A stretch of 64,000 nucleotides of DNA, taken from Glycine soja (lineage: Eukaryota; Streptophyta; Magnoliopsida; Fabales; Fabaceae). The notes below the pieces were generated by a model, which saw only the letters and a program-made list of their open reading frames with translations, ran no database searches and had not been told where the DNA came from. The stretch lies in the NCBI RefSeq assembly GCF_004193775.1, contig NC_041008.1:17627731-17691730 (forward strand), given 5' to 3'. The position numbers were made by a program, and so were the translations under genes. Shown piece by piece: positions 57,307 to 64,000 of this stretch (positions are counted from its first letter, which is position 1; each line of letters begins with the position of its first letter).

Positions 57307-57931
57307 TGATAGAGGACTATCCAAGGAGGAAGAGTTTGGCTTAGGTAGATTCAACATGAATGAACCAATCACTTGAGCAAGGAGTAAGATAATTCAAGAA
57401 GAGTTTGGCAAGAGACTAAATTCTCTCATGGAGGAAAAAAAAGACGAAGTAAAGTTCATTTATTTTAGCAAACTTTTAGAGTAAGATTTATTTTTGTTTT
57501 TAATTATATTTTTGGGCCTATTTTTGTTCTTGTAATGGGTTGTTACCTTTTTTATTGTTATTTATAAGTCTTTTAATTATTAGATTAGTTAGTGGACCTT
57601 GGGCCTAATTTAGGATTATTAGTAAGACTTATAAATAGATTCCTTGAACACTCTGTTAATGATTTTTTTTTATGAAATTTTCATATTAGACACAGTTAAG
57701 AGAGTGTCTCTCTTGGTTCTTATGTGAAACCTTAGGTTCTTATCAAAAAATTCTATTCTTTGTGGTGAATCATCCTCAACTTGTCAATCTCCCAAGATTG
57801 TGGCGTTGTTCTCTCCATTTCCTTCTCTAATTCCGCTTTTTCCTTTTATTTTTTCCAATTTCATAGAGGCCCAAATTGGTCTCCCAGTTTGCTGAAGCTA
57901 GAAATTAGATCCACAAATCCGGATTCCATTA
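57307..57931 (+). repeat. 5' LTR of the deleted gypsy element
   Basis: 625 bp, carrying GGGCCTATTTTTGTTCTTGT wording that recurs at 61753. It starts with what reads as the tail of the element's coding region, as the 3' LTR does. Confidence 0.85.
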
Positions 57932-57933
57932 AT

Positions 57934-57945
57934 TGGTACCAGAGC
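57934..57945 (+). other. Primer-binding site (tRNA-Met-like)
   Basis: TGGTACCAGAGC, two bases after the LTR; one base from TGGTATCAGAGC. Confidence 0.75.
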
Positions 57946-58869
57946 TTTGGTTCTTGAAATTAGGTGTCATCTATCCTTTGTGTTTTTTATTTCATGTGTG
58001 GTTTCTCCTTTGTTTGATCTGTCACTTTTTTTTGTTTAACTCTATATTATTATTTCATCTTCCTTTGTTTTATTTCTTTGAGTCTATCTTTCTTTTCTAT
58101 ACTATATCTAGTATCTATATCTTGTTATCCTTTTTTTTATAAATATAGAATTAAAATTCATGCAAAAAAGGAAAGAAAGAAGTTAAAAAAAGAAAGAAAT
58201 CCAATTTTCAGATTTGGAGGGAAAATTATGTTACAGTCTAGATTTGGATTTTCCCAATCACATATTTGCATTCAAATTTGAATTGTGTGCCAAAGAAAAG
58301 TGCAGAGATAAAAAAAACAAAAGAAGAAAAAAATGAAAAAAAAAAAGCAAAAGAAAAGAAAAACAAAATCTGCATTCAGAGTCTTTCTTGTTTTTACATA
58401 CTTCTCTTTCAAAAAAAAATATTTTGTTGGTTATTTACATCTAGTATAGTTTAACTCTAGGAAAATTCTTTTGATTATTCTAGAGTCTTTTGGTTTGTCT
58501 TCCTTGGCATTCCTTTCATTATTTTTGTTTGTCTTTAAAATTCCTTAGTTTTGTCTTAGAGTATTTCTTTTCTTGGCTTCTTGAGTTGAGTTTTGATTTG
58601 TGACATATTTCACATTGAATACTTCTTGATTTTGAGCTTGAAGGTTCTGCATAAGAACTAAAAAGAAGCAAGAGTGGTAAAAGACAAGAGTGCATATTAC
58701 AAAAGAAAAAAAGCCTTGAAAGAGTGATACACGAGTGAACTTGAGTGAAACACTAAGTTGAGTGGTGAGATCCTATTCTATTTTTTACTTGTGCACTAAC
58801 TTTTCTTGTAGGTAAGGCTTCTACAAGTGGAGATGCTACTCCACCATCTCCAAAAACCACAAGGCTCAT
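57946..58869 (+). other. Leader of the deleted gypsy element
   Basis: T-rich and then A-rich sequence without gene content. Confidence 0.6.
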
Positions 58870-59995
58870 GACAGAGATGATTAAACTTGGTGAGCAAATA
58901 AGAAGAATGAGTTATGAAGATGAAGAAAGGATGGAGAGAATGAGAAAGGAGAATGAGGAGAGTTTGGGAAGAATACACAAGAGTAGTGAAGCTTTAAGTG
59001 CGAGGATTAAAAATATAGAGCAAAGAAGAGAGGATTGATCATCTAAGTCTTCTAATGAAGAATATGAGGGGTATGAAGAGGATGAAGGAGGAAGGAGGAA
59101 AGAGAGGTATAGAGAGAGAAGAAATCATAGAAGATATGGAGGTAGACAAAGAAAGGAAGGATTGAGGGAGTGAAGGTGAAGATCCCTACTTTTAAAGGGA
59201 CTTATGATTCAGAAGTGTATCTTGAGTGGGAGATGAAGGTCGAGCAAGTCTTTGCTTGCTACAACTACAATGAAGAGAAAAAGATCAAATTGGTCTCCCT
59301 GGAGTTTGAGGGATATGCCTTAGTGTGGTGGAATCAAGTGAGGAGTGATGTTGAGAGGATGAGAAGGCCGTTGATTAATACTTGGCAAGACATGAAGAGA
59401 GTTTTGAGAGAGAGATTTGTGTTATCCTATTATGGGAGAGACCTTCACAACAAGCTCCAAAGACTAATTCAAGGAAATAAGAGTGTGGATTATTATTACA
59501 AAGAGATAGATTTCCTTGATTAGGGCTCAAATTGAGGAGTCTCAAAAGGCCACCATGGTAAGGTTTTTGCATGGTCTCAATAGGGAAATCCAAGACATCA
59601 TAGAGTTGCACTACTATGCCTCTTTGGAGGATATCATTCATCAAGCCCTCAAGGTGGAGCAGCAATTAAAGAGGAAGCAATCATACAAGAAGTCCCCCTA
59701 TGGCTCTTCAACTTGGAAAGATAAGGAGACATTCAAGAAGGATGGAGAATCTTCATTCAAATCTCATGAAAAAGGTGTTGCCCTTGGTAAAAATAATTCT
59801 AAACCTACTACTACTTCTTCAAAGGCGAATTCTATTAAATGTTTTAAGTGTTTAGGAAAGGGTCTTATTGCATCCCAAAGTTCTAACAAAAGGACTATAG
59901 ATGTGCTAGGTAATGGGGATATCACTAGTGCATCTTCTTCTAGCTCTTCTAGTTCTTCTAGTGAAAGTGAAAGTGAATGTGATGTACAGTCCTAG
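58870..59995 (+). pseudogene. Decayed gypsy gag
   Basis: A charged N-terminal part (MTEMIKLGEQIRRMSYEDEE, stop at 59036) leads to the gag core at 59170-59523: YLEWEMKVEQVFACYNYNEE, LVSLEFEGYALVWWNQVRSD, TWQDMKRVLRERFV, typical of the retrotransposon gag domain. A frame change near 59520 continues into 59516-59995 (ATMVRFLHGLNREIQDIIEL). The zinc knuckle has lost two ligands (CFKCLGKGLIASQS, with Leu and Ser for His and Cys). A Ser-rich tail follows. Confidence 0.85.
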
Positions 59996-60035
59996 GAAGG
60001 TGATTAGGAGGTTAATGGGGAGTGTGTGTAAGGAT

Positions 60036-60453
60036 AAAGATGAAACTCAATGGGATAACATTTTTCATACTAGTTGCATGGTCATGGGGAAAATATGCTC
60101 TTTGATTATTGATGAGGGTAGTTTGCACTTATTTAGCTAGCCAAAAATTGATTGAAAATCTTGCCTTGAAAACTTCCCCTCACCCTAAGCCTTACAAACT
60201 ACAATGGTTGAGTGAGAATGGGGAGCTAGTTGTAGATAGACAAGTTTTGATATGCTTCTCCATTGGAAAATATGTGGATGAGATACTATTTGATGTAGTC
60301 CCTATGGAGGCTAGCCATCTCTTACTTGGAAGGCCTTGGCAATATGATAGGGATGTTGTCCACAATGGTGTCACAAACAAATTTTCATTTGTACATAAAG
60401 GGCAAAAGGTTACCCTTAAACCTTTGTTTCCAAGTGAGGTTTGTGAGAATTAA
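60036..60453 (+). pseudogene. Decayed gypsy protease
   Basis: The segment FHTSCMVMGKICSLIIDEGS matches the protease active-site region, but the catalytic Asp-Gly-Gly reads DEG and the frame changes just after it. The second half (LICFSIGKYVDEILFDVVPM, HLLLGRPWQYDRDVVHNG) is well kept. Confidence 0.75.
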
Positions 60454-60638
60454 ATAAAAATGAGAGTGAAAAGAGAACGAGAGAGAAAATAAAAGAAAAA
60501 CAAAAGTGATGAAAAGTGAGAGAAACATGAAAGGAGAGAAAAGAAAGAACAGAGTGGAGATAAAAAAAAAAGAGTGAAACTGCAAAAAATGAAAATCAAG
60601 AGAGAAAAATACAAAGCTTGTTCATGAGAGAGAAATAG

Positions 60639-61226
60639 GTGAAGAGAATGATGCTAGCTAGGCAACCTATGTATTTACTAATGCCTCATGATTATTGTTT
60701 GTCTTCTATTACTAGTTCTTTGCCTATAAGTGTGGAAGAATTATTGAAGGAGTTTAGGGATGTCTTTCCCAAAGACACCCCTTATGGGTTACCTCCTTTG
60801 AAAGGGATAGAGCACCAAATTGATCTCATTCCAGGAGCTTCCCTACCAAATAAGCCAACATATAGAAGCAATTTGGAAGAGACAAAAGAGATCCAAAAGC
60901 AAGTGGAGAGCTTGATGGAAAAAGGATGGGTGAGAGAAATCTTGAGTCCATGTGCTATGCCCGTCATCTTGGTAAATCAAACTCTATCTCAAATTCTAAG
61001 GTATGTGGTAGGTAAGAATTTGAAAGCTTGGGAGGAATGCCTATCCAATGCTGAATTTTCTTATAAGAGGGTAGTAAACTCTACTACTTATTCTCCTTTT
61101 GAGGTAGTTTACGATTTTAGTCCATTGTCCTCTCTTGATTTGTTACCTTTACCCAACACTTCTACTATGATGAATAGGGATGGCTTTCTAAAGCCAATTT
61201 TGTTAAGAGTTTGCATCATAAGGTGA
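60639..61226 (+). pseudogene. RT N-terminus fused to integrase C-terminal region by an internal deletion
   Basis: Up to about 60973 the frame is the start of gypsy reverse transcriptase (LKEFRDVFPKDTPYGLPPLK, HQIDLIPGASLPNKPTYRSN, SLMEKGWVREILSPCAMPVI). The next codons, LSQILRYVVGKNLKAWEECL and AEFSYKRVVNSTTYSPFEVV, belong to the region after the integrase core. The frame is kept across the junction, which removed the RT active site, RNase H and integrase catalytic core. Confidence 0.85.
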
Positions 61227-61615
61227 AAGCACAAAATGAAAAAAAGATTGAACCATATGCTAGATATTCCAATAAGGGGAGAAAGAAAATGGTTATCAAA
61301 CTAGGTGATTGGGTTTGGATTCACTTGAGAAAGAATATGTTTACTTCCCAAAGGAAATCTAAACTTCAAGAAAAGGGAGATGGTCCTTTTCAAGTTTTAA
61401 AGCGCATCAATTATAATGCATATAAAATTGGTTTACCACTTGACTATGGTGTGAGCAACACTTTTAATGTTATTGACTTGACTTTTTATGATATAGGTAC
61501 CTTTGCCATCAATTCAAGGGCGAATTTTTCCCAAGAAGGAGGGTATGATAGAGGATTATCCAAGGAGGAAGAGTTTAGCTCAGGTGGACTCAACATGGAT
61601 GAACCAATCACTTGA
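61211..61615 (+). pseudogene. Integrase C-terminal tail of the gypsy element, running into the 3' LTR
   Basis: Reads KMVIKLGDWVWIHLRKNMF, QEKGDGPFQVLKRINYNAYK and LPLDYGVSNTFNVIDLTFYD, the conserved tail of this gypsy lineage. The frame overlaps the previous one with a shift and ends inside the LTR (stop at 61613-61615). Confidence 0.8.
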
Positions 61616-62158
61616 TCAATGAGTAAGAGAATTCAAGAAGAGTTTGGCAAGAGACTAAATTCTCTCATAGAGGAAAAAAAAAGAAGTAAAGTTTATTTAT
61701 TTTAGCAAAATTTTAGAATAAGATTTATTTTTTGTTTTTAATTATATTTTTGGGCCTATTTTTGGACTTGTAATGGGCTGCTACCTTTTTTATTGTTATT
61801 TCTAAGTCTTTTAATTATTAGATTAATTATTGGACCTTGGATCTAATTTAGGATTATTAATAGGAGTTATAAATAAACTCTTTAAACACTTTGTTGACAG
61901 TTTTTTATGAAATTTTCAAATTAGACACAGTTAAGAGAGTATCTCTCTTGGTTCTTGTATGAAACCTTAGATTCTTATATTCTTTGTGGCGAATCATCCT
62001 CAATTTATCAATATCCCAAGATTATGGCGTTGTTATTTCCATCTTCTTCTCTAATTTCGTTTTTCCTTTTATTTTTCCCAATTTCATAGAGCCCCAAATT
62101 GGCTCCCTTGTTGAAGCTAAAAATTGGATCCGCAAATCAGGGTTCGAGGGTTCCATCA
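61546..62158 (+). repeat. 3' LTR of the deleted gypsy element
   Basis: 613 bp, preceded by the purine run AAGAAGGAGGG. Confidence 0.85.
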
Positions 62159-62163
62159 TAATG

Positions 62164-62803
62164 CATTTAGCATAAAGCACTTGCTACACCTTTAATGGCA
62201 CTGATCCTGCAATACACAATTGCTTTTTCATCATCTTTCAAAATCTTGTCCATGCTTCCCTTTCCAAGAATTCATACACCAAAAATGAGAATTCTGAATG
62301 AGAACAAAATCCATATAACTTCACAATGTAACGATGTTGAATTTTTGCCAAACCTTGAATTTCACTTGTGAAAGCTTTAATATTGGACATTTTTCCATTT
62401 GGACTTAATGGAGTTTCTTCACAACAACTTGACTTGTGTGCAATTCTGCTTTGTAAACATTTCCTTGTCCTCCAACCCCAATGAGATATTTGTTGTCAAA
62501 ATCTTTTGTGGCTTCAACTATGTTTTCATAGACCAAATTTCCATCAAAACTCCATATTGCAAATAGATTCTGGACTGGTGATTTCGCATCCTGGTTTTCT
62601 TTTGTCTTTGAACTTCGACAAAGATGATGTGAGACTCCAAAGGCAAACAATGCTAGTATTAAAGTACCCAAACCAATGGGTAAAAATACCAATATGCCTT
62701 TGTTAGTTTTATGATTTTGAGATTTGTCACTTGATGTTGGGCATGGTTCCAAGTCGGAGACATTGCCACACAAACCTTTATTATTTCTCATATGAGTTTT
62801 CAA
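62164..62803 (-). pseudogene. RLK copy 2, part 1: transmembrane and kinase N-terminal half
   Basis: The minus strand from about 62795 gives NNKGLCGNVSDLEPCPTSSD (end of the extracellular part), a membrane helix (ILVFLPIGLGTLILALFAFG), FAIWSFDGNLVYENIVEATK and the kinase glycine loop IGVGGQGNVYKAELHTSQVV with beta3 KKLH. A frameshift and stop at 62405 are followed by MSNIKAFTSEIQGL and LVYEFLE with further damage. No LRR part precedes it: the sequence past 62803 is unrelated, so this copy is 5'-truncated. Confidence 0.85.
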
Positions 62804-63199
62804 TCAACTCAACTTCAAATACAAGGATCTATATCAACCTAGACAACCTTAGTTTTGCAAAGTTCAAGATAGGGTAAAATAAACTTCCTTCTTTTATTTT
62901 ATTTTGTTATACACATTTTTGTAACATTCAGCAAACAAAATCGTTAGTTTATTCTAATTCTTTGATTGATGCAGTTAAAAAATTATAAATTTTATTCTAA
63001 ATAACTACTTTGTAGAAAAAAATGGAGCAACATCTATCAAATAAAATAATTATCTTCTCAAAGTTCTTCCAATATTGATCTTGACAAGAGAATGTAATCA
63101 TTGCAAGATATAATGTCCATGAAATGAGTATGAGAATCACAAGTATGCTAACCTACCATGACTTTCATATTCATAATACTTTATTTTTTCTTAGTTTTA
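62804..63199. other. AT-rich spacer
   Basis: No gene recognised between the truncated RLK copy 2 and the RPA-like remnant. Confidence 0.5.
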
Positions 63200-63960
63200 A
63201 CATATAGAAAATAATAAGATAATGTGTTCACAATTCATGTAACAACAATCAATGAGATTGACGATACGTTTGGTTGGAATTATGTTACATGTGAGAGATG
63301 CCAAAAGAAAGTTACAAAAGAGGAAAATTAATACACTTGTAGAGAATGCAAATAGCCAAATACCCAACAACAAGGTTTAATTTTTATATATAATGAATTA
63401 CTTTTTATAACATAAATAAATAAATAAATAAATAATTTAAAATCTTTTTTAGGTTCAAGATACAATTGAAAGTCTCTCATGACACTGGTGTATCAACATT
63501 CACAATGTCCAATCGAGATGGACAACAAATTCTAAACACAACAACATCTGAACTCCTTCATACCCAAAATGCAATCAAATAAGACTAACATACCCCAATA
63601 TTGTATACCTATTGCAAACACTTTTATTTTTGAAATCATGCTCACAACTCACAACTTAAAGGAATGATTTCAAACCTATGCCGTCACAAGGACTTTTATC
63701 CCAAAAAATATCATTCAGCATGATCCTCTCCTCAAAGAAATTAAACATGTTAGCATATTTATAATTCATTTTCATTTTTTGTACAAAATATTAATAGTTT
63801 CATCCACTAACTAATATTTTTATTAAAAAAAAAAAAGGAGTTCAATTCACCACAACCAATATCATTAGATGAGTCAGGTAAAAAAAACTAATTTTAAAGC
63901 ATCCAACAAGTCAAAAGATGCATCTTCATCATCTAATGAAGAAGTTTATCAAATCTCATA
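63200..63960 (+). pseudogene. Decayed replication protein A 70-kDa-like C-terminal region
   Basis: An exon ending near 63362 reads DDTFGWNYVTCERCQKKVTK, then TAG, YTCREC. This is the four-cysteine zinc ribbon of the RPA large-subunit C-terminal domain with one stop in it. After an AT-rich intron ending TTTTTTAG (63452), FKIQLKVSHDTGVSTFTMSN and GQQILNTTTSELL continue the same domain to a TAA at 63580-63582. Further on, IANTFIFEIMLTTHNLKE and the Ser-rich SNKSKDASSSSNEEV look like its C-terminal part in other frames. Such genes bind single-stranded DNA; plant copies are common, also inside Helitrons. The 5' half is not seen. Confidence 0.6.
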
Positions 63961-64000
63961 AAGTCCATTAAGAAAAGGGTAATAAACAAATTATCACAAG

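Larger units (their letters stand above)
57307..62158 (+). mobile_element. Deleted Ty3/gypsy retrotransposon inserted in RLK copy 2
   Basis: LTRs 57307-57931 and 61546-62158 both start TGATAGAGGA. The 3' one ends TTCCATCA, the 5' one TTCCATTA. Flanks TGATG (57302-57306) and TAATG (62159-62163) match at four of five positions. Gag, protease and the first part of reverse transcriptase are followed directly by the integrase C-terminal region. The catalytic RT motifs, RNase H and integrase core are missing. Confidence 0.85.

Noticed and set aside
58870..61615. An integrated plant pararetrovirus
   Set aside because: Bordering LTRs, tRNA-Met-like primer site, target duplication and the gag-protease-RT-integrase order are those of a Ty3/gypsy retrotransposon.
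1..64000. tRNA, rRNA or miRNA genes
   Set aside because: Only tRNA-complementary primer sites of retrotransposons were seen; no cloverleaf or rRNA segment was recognised by eye. A tRNAscan or miRNA search was not possible.

Overview
This is plant nuclear DNA. It is AT-rich, has introns with GT..AG borders, plant TATA boxes, plant LTR retrotransposons primed by tRNA-Met or tRNA-Asp-like sites, a CACTA transposon, a Mutator-like element carrying a plant mobile domain gene, and leucine-rich-repeat receptor kinase relics of the legume MIK2-like type. The families resemble those I know from soybean (Glycine), so Glycine or a close legume is my inference; no database was searched. I see no intact, clearly functional host gene. 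The window is a decayed receptor-kinase cluster filled with nested transposable elements.

Layout. 1-1413: featureless AT-rich DNA. 1414-7306: a gag-protease-only Ty3/gypsy element whose 3' LTR is cut by a second LTR element (7307-9397 and perhaps beyond). 9398-11074 and 12585-13865: solo LTRs of related families. 14394-15040: a foldback element. 15041-38719: the 3' flank and body of one minus-strand MIK2-like gene (RLK copy 1). It was about 3.3 kb and is now spread over 21 kb by four primary insertions, each with a recognisable target-site duplication. These are a palindromic LTR insertion at its 3' end (16218-17544), a solo LTR with another LTR inside it (18791-21482), a 6.7-kb copia-type element (22338-29037) and an 8.5-kb CACTA element (29131-37607). 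The CACTA element carries exon fragments of four host genes (two ABCG transporters, a CAX cation/proton exchanger and a GDP-mannose epimerase) and has itself been hit by an RTE-type LINE (31038-34212).

38720-48298: mostly AT-rich spacer, a second solo LTR of the copia family (42836-44530), a reversed copia-type LTR with its primer site (46343-47066), and a small RLK fragment (copy 3). 48308-53477: a Mutator-like element with a perfect 9-bp target duplication, carrying a four-exon plant-mobile-domain gene but no transposase. 55110-62803: RLK copy 2, again minus strand, with its 3' flank carrying a small solo LTR and a MITE, and its kinase split by a deleted gypsy element (57307-62158). 63200-63960: a decayed replication protein A-like gene.

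The most unusual signal is in the copia-type LTRs. Their transcribed leader, downstream of the TATA box, carries about ten consecutive hairpins. Within each series the loop is nearly constant while the stems differ but stay complementary, which is the pattern expected of a selected RNA structure. It occurs in all three LTR copies here.
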